From the NCBI GenBank assembly GCA_948146395.1, contig OX411544.1:91388901-91452900 (forward strand): a DNA stretch of 64,000 bases, written 5' to 3'. Both the position numbers and the translations under genes were made by a program. Shown here in pieces: positions 33,628 through 46,382 of the stretch (the stretch's first letter is position 1; every line of letters starts with the position of its first letter). The DNA is from Fragum whitleyi (Eukaryota; Mollusca; Bivalvia; Cardiida; Cardiidae). The notes under the pieces were generated by a model. That model made no database searches, had not been told where the DNA came from, and saw only the letters and a list, made by a program, of their open reading frames with translations.

Positions 33628-34071
33628 CAGCTAAGAGCATCGTGAAATTGACAAGCTGAATGATATTGGAATGGTTTCCGAATTAAATTAAATGAGTAAG
33701 TTTTGAGTGAAATTAAAGTGAGGAAATTCAATAACGCTTATTTTGTTCAAAGTGAACAAAATTAGCGATATTTATTACCTCCCCTTAAAAGAGTAAGCAT
33801 AAAATTCTATGAGTTGCTCCCAATGTTCCAACAAACCAATCAGGCGCTTACAAATTGAATTAAGTCAGTGAAATCATGGATTTTTTTTAAGAAATTGTAA
33901 TATAAGATGTCGTTTTTGATCTGATCGTTTTTGATCTGATCGTTTTTAGTAATTTCCGAGCGTTTCTAAGTGGTTTGACTTAGCGTATGGAATAAATAAA
34001 TGGAGCGCTGAGTGAATGATTAAGAACGGTTGTGGTCGGAATGGGTATTAATTTCACGATGTTATTAACTG
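33628..34071 (+). mobile_element. CAGTTAA MITE (family A), copy 5
   Basis: Begins CAGCTAAGAGCATCGTGAAA and ends TTTCACGATGTTATTAACTG|TA. The central palindrome TTTTGTTCAAAGTGAACAAAATTAGCG is well kept. It has a local 18-bp direct duplication (GTTTTTGATCTGATC twice, near 33912-33945). Confidence 0.8.
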
Positions 34072-34832
34072 TAACACAAATGAACCTATGCGTGACAATT
34101 CCACCAATTGTGTGATTGACAGACGTATCGCAGCCTAGACAGCCACAAAATATACTAGATTTATTTCACACCTAAACAATTTAGACCAATGACATCGCTT
34201 ATTTTGCATCACGTGAGAGTGAAATATCTAGATCCATATTGTACAACCAGAACGTGGCTACTGTGCAATACGGATTTTATTCCAAAACGAGACAACCTAT
34301 ATTGTACGATGAAAGTGAGGCAAGCTATATTGTACGATGAAAGCGAGGCTGCTGTCCCGAATATAGAAATCACAACCTTTCGCAGTCTTTTCAATGTATC
34401 AAACCCTCTATTCTGAGGTATTGAAATAAGTTTGATCTTGAGGAGATTCTTGATTTCTTCATGTGTTACATTGTTTAGCAAGTAAAAGAAGAACGCAAGT
34501 GACATAGTGGGGCACAAAATTGTTATTTCTTGATTTTAGAATATCATATGTTCACATGAAAATGTACATTTCAAGCGATCACGGGTAGTCAACCCGTTTT
34601 ATGTTAATTACATGTTATAATCAGTAAGCACTTATCGACTATACACATGAAATAAACATTTCACGTGGAATTCTATTTTTAGAACAAATGTTTGTTTCAA
34701 TTTCATCATGTTAATAGTGACTTGTAATTGACGCCCTTATCTGGATCATTTTGGATCTATTCCCTTTGTCTCCTCTCTAATGCCACAAATCGTTAATTGA
34801 GGAACCTTCAGTGTATGGTGTGAAATAAAGAT
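34072..34832. other. no supported gene
   Basis: Overlapping frames on both strands (34189-34416 and 34209-34517) include an approximate 24-bp direct repeat (TATATTGTACGATGAAAG twice, 34299 and 34329). No domain or splice context. Confidence 0.45.
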
Positions 34833-34989
34833 ATCATTTAACATGATCGAGTACAATACTGAATTCATTGGATTCGTACCCTGCAGAACCAGTCTATATT
34901 TTGACTCGGCTTTCGCCTCGTCAAATATAGACTGGTTCTGCAGGGTACTCATCCAATAGAATTCAGTATTGTACACGATCATATTAAAT
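34833..34989. repeat. Long hairpin (arms ~70 bp, centre CTCGGCTTTCGCCTCG)
   Basis: GTACAATACTGAATTCATTG ... CAGAACCAGTCTATATTTTG is mirrored almost perfectly by its complement, with the centre ACTCGGCTTTCGCCTCGT. The 78-codon minus-strand frame 34746-34982 is a product of this palindrome. Confidence 0.9.
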
Positions 34990-35014
34990 AACCTCTTAAT
35001 ATTGCACAGGCTGA

Positions 35015-35250
35015 TCTGGGGTCTGTTTTACTAAAAAAATTGTAAGTCAAAATAAAAAAAATCGTACCTGGTGCTTTCATCTATTGTTGGATTCTGCCAT
35101 ACAACATCTCATCTAAATCGTATTTTAAAGACAATTCCGGTGAGATGATGCACAGCAGAATTTCATATTTAGTAACTACTGTAGAAGCAACTTTGATTTT
35201 TAAATTACGCAAAAAATATCGTAAGATGTTTAGTAAAACGAGCCCCAGGG
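35015..35250. mobile_element. Foldback MITE (family B), copy 3, complete
   Basis: TCTGGGGTCTGTTTTACTAA at the left and TTTAGTAAAACGAGCCCCAG at the right. The palindromic middle is CATACAACATCTCATCTAAA / GGTGAGATGATGCACAGCAG. This is the reference for the interrupted copy at 8529-9832. Confidence 0.8.
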
Positions 35251-36117
35251 TCCTAATGTTATGCATATATGAAACAGTTTGAAATGTAGTAAAAATGCTC
35301 AAAAATCAGTCCTGTAGCTCTTTGCGGATGCTAATATTTACGTGCCATGTGATAGCGCTCTAGAAACATCAATTTTATTTACAGCCTCACCCAAGTCAAT
35401 TGATCTGAGCAATGAAAAGCCAAACGTTAAATAATTGAGACATATTTTTACAGAGTGTGTCTCATATGACATAATGTCAAAAAGCTCGGACTACAAGACT
35501 TCAATGCTTTCTCTCCACGGCAATTAATTGGCAATTAGTGAACTTCCATGAGATATAGCTGTTATGAAATATAGGTTTAACACGCAATAGGAAGGCGATT
35601 TACCATCATGATATAAGAAATTTTATAAGAAGTCCCCACATCCTTCGATTTGATGTCGACGGATAAAAACTCAAGACCTCCTTCTAAGTAACAAGTTTTT
35701 TTGTTTGAATGAGGATTAACGGCCGCTTTTGAACAGTTTCTTATTCATATCGCGGTACCTTTACAACGAATACTCTACAAGAAATTCAATGAACAAGTAC
35801 AAATTTGCTACAGGATGCAGCATAAAATGAAGCACGGCCTAGATGAACTTCTAACAGTAAATCTTTGCGTACACGTAGTTTAGATTAACAAGTGAAGAAA
35901 ACTGATCAATCGAGAAGTGCAAAAACAATATACTACCTCTTCTTTGAAGGGTGGTATACATGAAGTTGACAGAAACAGAACAGAGGTATTGGATTTTTCT
36001 TTGCTTTGATGAAATAACCCTACTTGGGCTGAAACTAGTGTTGAAATACTACAAAACAGAAAATAACAATATTACGTAATAATAAATAGCACAAAAAACA
36101 CAGTTTAGTAAAGTTTA
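35251..36117. other. no gene seen; SINE tail fragment
   Basis: At 35700-35762 TTTTTTGTTTGAATGAGGAT TAACGGCCGCTTTTGAAC ... ATATCGCGG matches the tail end of the tRNA-derived SINE. The rest is unique AT-rich DNA. Confidence 0.5.
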
Positions 36118-36905
36118 AGGGCACATAATTTAAGATGCGAGATTATGATCCAGATGAAAATTTCATTCATGATATTTTGGGGTTTGAATGATCAATATTA
36201 GTGGTTGTTAGTAAAAGAAAACAACAATTTTGTTAAAGTCAAGGACACATAACTCAATACCTGAAGTTCTGATCAAGCCATGGTCATCAACATGTTTTAT
36301 TTTGATTGGTCAATATTTGTTTCTGTTAAAATGAAACAAAGTCGAAAGCGACAATTTTGTCAATGTCAAGGGCATATAACCCAAGTTTTACTTGCCCCAT
36401 CAACCTGAAAAATGAAATTATCCAAGATCATATGGAAGTTTAAATTGTGACCACGTTTTGTCTCTATCGGTCAATATTTCGAGTGAAAATAGAGTCGGAA
36501 ACGGCAATTTTGTCAAATTCAATAGCACTTGCTCTATTTTGTTTCTCCGATCATACTGAAAATCGAACTCTTCCAAGATCTTATGGCTACCGAGTTTTGT
36601 TTCCATTCATCAATATTTGTAGATGCTTGGGTAAACAAAGTCAAAAATAGCTATTTTTACGTTTGGGGGCAAAGAACTGTCTTCCTGGTCCGATCTGACC
36701 CAAATTCAGACTCATTCAAGAACTTATGTTCATACATTTTTTTACCAAGTTCATTGAATATAAGTGAATATTAGTTCATGCAAGAGCGTTAAAACCAAAT
36801 TGTGAACAGACGAACTGACATACGGACGGACGGACGCTAACGGGAAAAGCGACCACAATAGCTCATCATTAGTACTTTGTGCTCGGGTGAGCTTAAACAG
36901 GGGTG
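36118..36905 (+). repeat. ~130-bp degenerate tandem units with GACGGACGG tail
   Basis: Four to five units start near 36118, 36239, 36366, 36519 and 36661, with shared words CAAGG(G/A)CA(C/T)ATAA, TCCAAGATC(A/T)TATGG, GG(T)CAATATTTG and GCGACAATTTTGTCAA. The tail (CATACGGACGGACGGACGCT, then CACAATAGCTCATC...GGGTGAGCT, a short hairpin) is, from memory, characteristic of bivalve repeats. The tail is also the left part of the 4.8-kb duplication and recurs at about 41617-41734. Frames at 36418-36774 are by-products. Confidence 0.65.
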
Positions 36906-37117
36906 CAACGGGACGGAAGAAAAGAAATTTCCCTGATATTTTCCTTACAAGTTTTGAAAATTACCTGGCATGTATTGGCATGGTAATTATTAAAGAATTG
37001 GACTTTGACGTTCCTCAATCGCTCATCTAAACTAAGATAACATGAGCCACAGTCTTATTTGAATTTATCAAATACAATCTGTGACTTTAATTCATGGGCA
37101 AGTTTCTCATGTTTTCG

Positions 37118-37650
37118 GCCTGGTTTAGCAGGGCATAGGAGACAACCCTATATCCTGGAAACCGCAAAGGGAAAAGATAATCGAGTCAAAAACCGAACAA
37201 TATGTGTACTACGTAGTTTTTTGTGCTCATGCGCGCCAAAATATAGGTCTAGAATACGTCATCCACTCTGTGCGACACGAAGTGCTTTGTGTGTGCATAT
37301 CACAACGCTGTGATAAAATCAAAGAACTGATAGTACTGAAGGCGAGGGAACTGAATAGACGAAATACCACACACGAGGTCAATTTTATGGATTATAACCT
37401 TGATTATTCACCTTCCTTATCATATATACCAGACATTTTCTTACTTATTACTGCCAAAATCACTGCTGTGTTAAGGATACATAGCTTTTATATTTGATCT
37501 TGACGGATGACCTTGCTAATAGGGAAAAAAAGAAAATGTTACTGACTAACACCTTCTCCTTTCTCCCTAATATTATCTACCTTTTCTACAACAAATTTTT
37601 ACTTATTTGCCCATATATTGTATGCAAATCTGCAACCCTTTACAATTTGG
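37118..37650 (-). mobile_element. Partial GGCCTGGTTTA element (dup copy 1)
   Basis: Inverted relative to 25180-25713: GGCCTGGTTTAGCAGGGCAT, GTACTACGTAGTTTTTTGTG, TGCGCGCCAAA, TGACGGATGACCTTGCTAAT AGGG and TATTGTATGCAAATCTGCAA all have counterparts there. The other end of the element is missing, replaced by a SINE tail. The 84- and 97-codon frames here are repeat sequence. Confidence 0.7.
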
Positions 37651-37748
37651 TTTGTTTGTTTGTTTGAATAGGTTTTAAGCCGCTTTTAACAATTTCGCAG
37701 TTATTTTGCTTTCTGGGGATGTTCTGCAACGAATTTGCAATCCATGCA
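37651..37748 (-). mobile_element. SINE tail fragment (dup copy 1)
   Basis: TTTGTTTGTTTGTTTGAATAGG then TTTTAAGCCGCTTTTAACAA and TTTCGCAGTTATTTTGC match the tail half of the tRNA-derived SINE. The head is absent. Confidence 0.6.
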
Positions 37749-38191
37749 TTCCATTCTTTCTCCTTAATGAAACGTTTCAATGTTTAAAGATTCAAGATTA
37801 TTTATTGAACAGATTCGATCTTTACAGATCTTCATCTCAGAAATTTACAAACAATATGATATGGTATGAAGAGTATTAATATGCGAAAAATATCAATATG
37901 GTTTCCTTCGCCCCTCTTATTCTTATTAATTATCTTCACACGATTTTATAAAATATTTCTGAGGGACCATACTACAAATAATACAAGCAGTCACTCAATT
38001 TGTTTAAAACTAAGTAACATTTTAAGAGGTGCAGGGAATGTTTGATAAAGCATCTCCTCTTATTTAAATATTACAAGAAATATTACTATTTCAGTCAAAT
38101 GAAAAGCATTGCCAAAGATTTCACGATGAATAGTCGCTAATAATTCTTGTTATGAATGACCAAGTTCATTTAAATTAAGTTAGGTTTTTAT

Positions 38192-38303
38192 AGATGTATA
38201 GGATAGACACGAGTACCGTGTTATATGGGAAATAGACACGAGCTTCAGCGAATGTCTATTTTCCATATACCGTGGTACGAGATTGTCTATACGACTTAGA
38301 CCA
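38192..38303. repeat. Long hairpin (dup copy 1)
   Basis: GTATAGGATAGACACGAGTA CCGTGTTATATGGGAAATAG ACA is mirrored by TGTCTATTTTCCATATACCG ... TTGTCTATACGAC around the centre CGAGCTTCAGCGA. The minus-strand 93-codon frame 38180-38461 is mostly this palindrome. Confidence 0.8.
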
Positions 38304-41300
38304 CGGTTTTCTAACATTGTCTGTAATTTTAACCCGAACATCTGGACAACGAAAACGAGTAAAACTCGCTGATATATTACTGTTATTATGCGTAAATATG
38401 CCGAAACTATATTAATTAATCTATTATCGTTACTTATTGCAGTTCTTTTGCATGTATGCAACTATAAAAAGTCTTTTGGAAAAAGCGATCATATAATAGG
38501 TTCGCCACTTTCTTACAATGACACGGCAGACAATATCTGCCAAGATTCACGTGTACGACACACTTTCATTGCATATCTGTAAATACAATGCTAGGAGTTG
38601 TATCTGTGATTTATATTTTTGAAAGACTGCTCTCTGATTGGCCGATTCGCTTCAAGCGTGGTCTTAGAGTATGTGTCTTTCATGTACATGGATGTGACTT
38701 AAATTAACAAATAAAACTTTAGGCAAAAGGATTGGTTTATTGATTTGATTAGGAGAATGTCACATTTTCCATGCTAGTTTAGTCACCTCTTGATATGCAT
38801 AAAAAGAGTTTATAGACGTTCTGATTGAATTATATTATGAATATGATATGCATGGCTAACACTCATCGAATTTAAGAGGAAGATAAAAGATAAGAAGCAT
38901 ATGGAATGATCTCGCCGGAAATGTTATTGTCTCTTTCATTAGAAGATCATTATCTCAGATCATATTATCAATAGAATATAAAAAATTGTGCTAATAAAAA
39001 TGTAAAATTTACTCGTCATCGAAAATAGACAAAATCTCGGCCCAACCTCGTTTGTATCTATTTATAGTTGACTCGTTTAGTAAATTCAGTATTCCATGAC
39101 CACTCATTCAATGGTATGTTTTGGACATTTCTATCAATTTTAAAAGTGTGTCAAGCAATTGACATGGCCAGCTTGTGCATTCTCACAGTCTGATTATAGT
39201 CTTCACTTGCCACTTTGTAGGTTAATAAGGTCTTAAAGTATCTTTAAACAGTCAGGTAAACTTTTCATTGCACTTTTGGACTGACGAGTATGTCCAATGA
39301 TTGTACCCTTGAACCAACATCAAATTGTTGGAAACATCATGCTCACTCAGGCTCGGTTCAGTATGATGGTATATTTAGAAAGCATCATGACGATTGAAAA
39401 ACTATCACTATAAGTTAAATTTCACTTTTTGTTTTATTTTCATATTGTGCAGTGTTATGGTAAGAATATCAACATTTTCCCACTAGTATCTTGACCTTTA
39501 TGCTCCTTCGGGCCAACAAAAGACATTGACATAAATCTAATGTGATAAAATAATTGTAGACTTCGTAAAAATTACTTCTGAAATAGTCTGTAGTTATGGC
39601 GTTTTCATTGCCAAACGGGCTTCATACCTGATTTCTATACATAGAATATTTTGCATTTGGAATAGTTAAGCCCTTAAGGATCTGTCCAAACAAGACATGA
39701 CTAATGATGTGTTAAGAGATGAAAATATAGAATCTACCTATAATTTCGTGACAACAAATGAATTCAATATACATGTCATTAGAATTTCCATCATGCGTTT
39801 TCCAGACAACCAAACAATATTCATAAAACGTGTATATCAACGAAGAACCTTTTGTCACTAACATACATGTATATGAAATAATTCAAATAGAAAAATAAAG
39901 AACATTTTCACAATAAGCTTATGTTCATTTGATATATTTTTATTTCATTAAACCAGGAAACAAGCCATCCACATATATTTTGTATAAAAATCAGGTTGTT
40001 CAAAATAAGAGGGAAAGGGGAATCAGCTGTCACGCATGTAAAATAAAGGTGCATTAGTTTAAGCAAAACTCGCAGTTAGTCTCAAGCATTGCCTTTGTAA
40101 ACTTACATCTTTTAACCAATATAGGATGTATAAAAAACGATGAAAATTCTAAATTTGATTTAAGATATAGTAAGTGGCACCCCATCCCCATTTGAAAAGG
40201 AATTACCACATATATTAAATGCAGCATCACATGTTGTGCAAACTGCGGGGGGGGGGGGTGTCACCTGATTGTCTTATTAACGTTTGATGTCATGTGATAA
40301 AACCAATTTATTTTTTACATCTTTATATTATGATAAAGACATCCTATAAGGCTAGAAATCTGATCTAGGGTTCCGAAAAATTACATCATTTTCTTGTTTG
40401 ATGATAAAGACCAGTCAAAGATTCTTTGTCGATACAATCCTTAATATATGAATTACAAATGAGGTCATGGTTAAGTAATTTCAAATAAGATATGGCGACT
40501 TATGCCGCCTTTCAAAGATTAAATAATAGGGAGACTATCATTAAAGAAAAAGTTGTCTTCGTCATATGTCACAAAGTTAGACAAACGGAAAAGTAGAAAA
40601 AGGACATTATTACTGGAAATTACAAATACATGTATTTGCTGTTTCTCTTTGGTTTCTGTAGTTTTCATCATTGAATTAAGCTTTTCGGTTTGCCAACGAA
40701 AGATCATGTCTTTTTGTTTTATGCTTACTTCACATTCTGTCAAAAATCGATAGTGCGCCATTAATGGCTTGTGTGAAAATGGTTACTCGGGGGACACAAA
40801 TGCCTAACAACAGTGGCAATTGAAATGAAACTGGAGACAATTAAGAAAGCTTACCGAATGCGAAAACGGGTGTCGTGATTTAATTCTGGTGCCTGAAATA
40901 AAGTTAAATAATCTTTCCTTGATAATTTTTAAATCAACACTTTCTAATAGCAAATTACTGACCATACTGCTATTTTTTTATTTATTTATTTATTTACCGA
41001 GAGAAGGAGGCCATGGAACAAGAAGAGATATGTGATCACGGGACAATTCGTGTTCTATTCTTGTTTTCAGGATCATTTTCAGATCTTAGAAACTAATAGA
41101 AATATAGAACTTTTTTTCATGGAAAAGATATCACTAAACAACAAAAGAAAACCTACAATTTTCAGATTTTAAATTATAGATTTTAAATTTCTATAATTTT
41201 TATTTAAAGAAAAGAAAGAAAATTCAGATAATTTGTGAAAACGAATTTGATTCACTAGGGTAAATCTTTAATGTGAATTACGTGATTCAACTTACAGGTC

Positions 41301-41553
41301 TAATCTTGTGTATATTTCACAATGAAGAAAAGTAACTAGATCTAATTTCTGTAGATTCTTTTGATTTCGATATATCTTACAATAATCGTCATCGATTTTG
41401 ATTTTCAAAACAGTTATTCGATTCAAATCTACAGTTTTTTTTCAACTTATGAAACAGTCGACAAAAAAATATATTAAGGAAACAATTTTTTAACCAAATT
41501 AAAAATTCCCGTTGTTATAACGTTTCCAAAGTCTAATTGTATAAAAGAAAACG
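38304..41553. other. no supported gene within dup copy 1
   Basis: AT-rich. It holds the hairpin repeat of the 32058 family at 38998-39115, a poly-G of 12 nt at 40247-40258 and a TTTA run at about 40975-40997. A pair of opposite 80/66-codon frames at 40519-40761 shadow each other with no recognised domain. Confidence 0.5.
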
Positions 41554-44500
41554 TATGTTCATAGATTTTTTTACCAAGTTCATTGAATATAAGTGAATAT
41601 TAGTTCATGCAAGAGCGTTAAAACCAAATTGTGAACAGACGAACTGACATACGGACGGACGGACGCTAACGGGAAAAGCGACCACAATAGCTCATCATTA
41701 GTACTTTGTGCTCGGGTGAGCTTAAACAGGGGTGCAACGGGACGGAAGAAAAGAAATTTCCCTGATATTTTCCTTACAAGTTTTGAAAATTACCTGGCAT
41801 GTATTGGCATGGTAATTATTAAAGAATTGGACTTTGACGTTCCTCAATCGCTCATCTAAACTAAGATAACATGAGCCACAGTCTTATTTGAATTTATCAA
41901 ATACAATCTGTGACTTTAATTCATGGGCAAGTTTCTCATGTTTTCGGCCTGGTTTAGCAGGGCATAGGAGACAACCCTATATCCTGGAAACCGCAAAGGG
42001 AAAAGATAATCGAGTCAAAAACCGAACAATATGTGTACTACGTAGTTTTTTGTGCTCATGCGCGCCAAAATATAGGTCTAGAATACGTCATCCACTCTGT
42101 GCGACACGAAGTGCTTTGTGTGTGCATATCACAACGCTGTGATAAAATCAAAGAACTGATAGTACTGAAGGCGAGGGAACTGAATAGACGAAATACCACA
42201 CACGAGGTCAATTTTATGGATTATAACCTTGATTATTCACCTTCCTTATCATATATACCAGACATTTTCTTACTTATTACTGCCAAAATCACTGCTGTGT
42301 TAAGGATACATAGCTTTTATATTTGATCTTGACGGATGACCTTGCTAATAGGGAAAAAAAGAAAATGTTACTGACTAACACCTTCTCCTTTCTCCCTAAT
42401 ATTATCTACCTTTTCTACAACAAATTTTTACTTATTTGCCCATATATTGTATGCAAATCTGCAACCCTTTACAATTTGGTTTGTTTGTTTGTTTGAATAG
42501 GTTTTAAGCCGCTTTTAACAATTTCGCAGTTATTTTGCTTTCTGGGGATGTTCTGCAACGAATTTGCAATCCATGCATTCCATTCTTTCTCCTTAATGAA
42601 ACGTTTCAATGTTTAAAGATTCAAGATTATTTATTGAACAGATTCGATCTTTACAGATCTTCATCTCAGAAATTTACAAACAATATGATATGGTATGAAG
42701 AGTATTAATATGCGAAAAATATCAATATGGTTTCCTTCGCCCCTCTTATTCTTATTAATTATCTTCACACGATTTTATAAAATATTTCTGAGGGACCATA
42801 CTACAAATAATACAAGCAGTCACTCAATTTGTTTAAAACTAAGTAACATTTTAAGAGGTGCAGGGAATGTTTGATAAAGCATCTCCTCTTATTTAAATAT
42901 TACAAGAAATATTACTATTTCAGTCAAATGAAAAGCATTGCCAAAGATTTCACGATGAATAGTCGCTAATAATTCTTGTTATGAATGACCAAGTTCATTT
43001 AAATTAAGTTAGGTTTTTATAGATGTATAGGATAGACACGAGTACCGTGTTATATGGGAAATAGACACGAGCTTCAGCGAATGTCTATTTTCCATATACC
43101 GTGGTACGAGATTGTCTATACGACTTAGACCACGGTTTTCTAACATTGTCTGTAATTTTAACCCGAACATCTGGACAACGAAAACGAGTAAAACTCGCTG
43201 ATATATTACTGTTATTATGCGTAAATATGCCGAAACTATATTAATTAATCTATTATCGTTACTTATTGCAGTTCTTTTGCATGTATGCAACTATAAAAAG
43301 TCTTTTGGAAAAAGCGATCATATAATAGGTTCGCCACTTTCTTACAATGACACGGCAGACAATATCTGCCAAGATTCACGTGTACGACACACTTTCATTG
43401 CATATCTGTAAATACAATGCTAGGAGTTGTATCTGTGATTTATATTTTTGAAAGACTGCTCTCTGATTGGCCGATTCGCTTCAAGCGTGGTCTTAGAGTA
43501 TGTGTCTTTCATGTACATGGATGTGACTTAAATTAACAAATAAAACTTTAGGCAAAAGGATTGGTTTATTGATTTGATTAGGAGAATGTCACATTTTCCA
43601 TGCTAGTTTAGTCACCTCTTGATATGCATAAAAAGAGTTTATAGACGTTCTGATTGAATTATATTATGAATATGATATGCATGGCTAACACTCATCGAAT
43701 TTAAGAGGAAGATAAAAGATAAGAAGCATATGGAATGATCTCGCCGGAAATGTTATTGTCTCTTTCATTAGAAGATCATTATCTCAGATCATATTATCAA
43801 TAGAATATAAAAAATTGTGCTAATAAAAATGTAAAATTTACTCGTCATCGAAAATAGACAAAATCTCGGCCCAACCTCGTTTGTATCTATTTATAGTTGA
43901 CTCGTTTAGTAAATTCAGTATTCCATGACCACTCATTCAATGGTATGTTTTGGACATTTCTATCAATTTTAAAAGTGTGTCAAGCAATTGACATGGCCAG
44001 CTTGTGCATTCTCACAGTCTGATTATAGTCTTCACTTGCCACTTTGTAGGTTAATAAGGTCTTAAAGTATCTTTAAACAGTCAGGTAAACTTTTCATTGC
44101 ACTTTTGGACTGACGAGTATGTCCAATGATTGTACCCTTGAACCAACATCAAATTGTTGGAAACATCATGCTCACTCAGGCTCGGTTCAGTATGATGGTA
44201 TATTTAGAAAGCATCATGACGATTGAAAAACTATCACTATAAGTTAAATTTCACTTTTTGTTTTATTTTCATATTGTGCAGTGTTATGGTAAGAATATCA
44301 ACATTTTCCCACTAGTATCTTGACCTTTATGCTCCTTCGGGCCAACAAAAGACATTGACATAAATCTAATGTGATAAAATAATTGTAGACTTCGTAAAAA
44401 TTACTTCTGAAATAGTCTGTAGTTATGGCGTTTTCATTGCCAAACGGGCTTCATACCTGATTTCTATACATAGAATATTTTGCATTTGGAATAGTTAAGC

Positions 44501-46382
44501 CCTTAAGGATCTGTCCAAACAAGACATGACTAATGATGTGTTAAGAGATGAAAATATAGAATCTACCTATAATTTCGTGACAACAAATGAATTCAATATA
44601 CATGTCATTAGAATTTCCATCATGCGTTTTCCAGACAACCAAACAATATTCATAAAACGTGTATATCAACGAAGAACCTTTTGTCACTAACATACATGTA
44701 TATGAAATAATTCAAATAGAAAAATAAAGAACATTTTCACAATAAGCTTATGTTCATTTGATATATTTTTATTTCATTAAACCAGGAAACAAGCCATCCA
44801 CATATATTTTGTATAAAAATCAGGTTGTTCAAAATAAGAGGGAAAGGGGAATCAGCTGTCACGCATGTAAAATAAAGGTGCATTAGTTTAAGCAAAACTC
44901 GCAGTTAGTCTCAAGCATTGCCTTTGTAAACTTACATCTTTTAACCAATATAGGATGTATAAAAAACGATGAAAATTCTAAATTTGATTTAAGATATAGT
45001 AAGTGGCACCCCATCCCCATTTGAAAAGGAATTACCACATATATTAAATGCAGCATCACATGTTGTGCAAACTGCGGGGGGGGGGGGTGTCACCTGATTG
45101 TCTTATTAACGTTTGATGTCATGTGATAAAACCAATTTATTTTTTACATCTTTATATTATGATAAAGACATCCTATAAGGCTAGAAATCTGATCTAGGGT
45201 TCCGAAAAATTACATCATTTTCTTGTTTGATGATAAAGACCAGTCAAAGATTCTTTGTCGATACAATCCTTAATATATGAATTACAAATGAGGTCATGGT
45301 TAAGTAATTTCAAATAAGATATGGCGACTTATGCCGCCTTTCAAAGATTAAATAATAGGGAGACTATCATTAAAGAAAAAGTTGTCTTCGTCATATGTCA
45401 CAAAGTTAGACAAACGGAAAAGTAGAAAAAGGACATTATTACTGGAAATTACAAATACATGTATTTGCTGTTTCTCTTTGGTTTCTGTAGTTTTCATCAT
45501 TGAATTAAGCTTTTCGGTTTGCCAACGAAAGATCATGTCTTTTTGTTTTATGCTTACTTCACATTCTGTCAAAAATCGATAGTGCGCCATTAATGGCTTG
45601 TGTGAAAATGGTTACTCGGGGGACACAAATGCCTAACAACAGTGGCAATTGAAATGAAACTGGAGACAATTAAGAAAGCTTACCGAATGCGAAAACGGGT
45701 GTCGTGATTTAATTCTGGTGCCTGAAATAAAGTTAAATAATCTTTCCTTGATAATTTTTAAATCAACACTTTCTAATAGCAAATTACTGACCATACTGCT
45801 ATTTTTTTATTTATTTATTTATTTACCGAGAGAAGGAGGCCATGGAACAAGAAGAGATATGTGATCACGGGACAATTCGTGTTCTATTCTTGTTTTCAGG
45901 ATCATTTTCAGATCTTAGAAACTAATAGAAATATAGAACTTTTTTTCATGGAAAAGATATCACTAAACAACAAAAGAAAACCTACAATTTTCAGATTTTA
46001 AATTATAGATTTTAAATTTCTATAATTTTTATTTAAAGAAAAGAAAGAAAATTCAGATAATTTGTGAAAACGAATTTGATTCACTAGGGTAAATCTTTAA
46101 TGTGAATTACGTGATTCAACTTACAGGTCTAATCTTGTGTATATTTCACAATGAAGAAAAGTAACTAGATCTAATTTCTGTAGATTCTTTTGATTTCGAT
46201 ATATCTTACAATAATCGTCATCGATTTTGATTTTCAAAACAGTTATTCGATTCAAATCTACAGTTTTTTTTCAACTTATGAAACAGTCGACAAAAAAATA
46301 TATTAAGGAAACAATTTTTTAACCAAATTAAAAATTCCCGTTGTTATAACGTTTCCAAAGTCTAATTGTATAAAAGAAAACG
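41554..46382 (+). repeat. 4829-bp direct tandem duplication, copy 2
   Basis: Second copy, joined directly to the first with only TATGTTCATA-type edge sequence in common and no spacer. Sub-features sit at +4829: GACGG tail about 41617-41734, partial GGCCTGGTTTA element 41947-42479, SINE tail 42480-42577, hairpin 43021-43132, hairpin repeat 43827-43944, poly-G 45076-45087. All five pairs of short frames translate identically in the two copies. Confidence 0.95.

Larger units (their letters stand above)
36725..41553 (+). repeat. 4829-bp direct tandem duplication, copy 1
   Basis: Every line compared in this segment reappears 4829 bases later (41554-46382) in the same orientation, including a 12-nt poly-G. 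The only difference I saw is C/G at 36735/41564. It contains the GACGG tail, a partial GGCCTGGTTTA element, a SINE tail, a hairpin and several short frames, but no supported gene. Confidence 0.95.

Noticed and set aside
34746..34982. 78-codon minus-strand frame
   Set aside because: Made by a long perfect hairpin. The same sequence is read twice, forwards and backwards.
37059..38582. Short frames repeated exactly at 41888-43411 as a duplicated gene family
   Set aside because: Identity reflects the 4829-bp duplication. The frames lie in a truncated transposon copy and a hairpin, with no domain or codon evidence.
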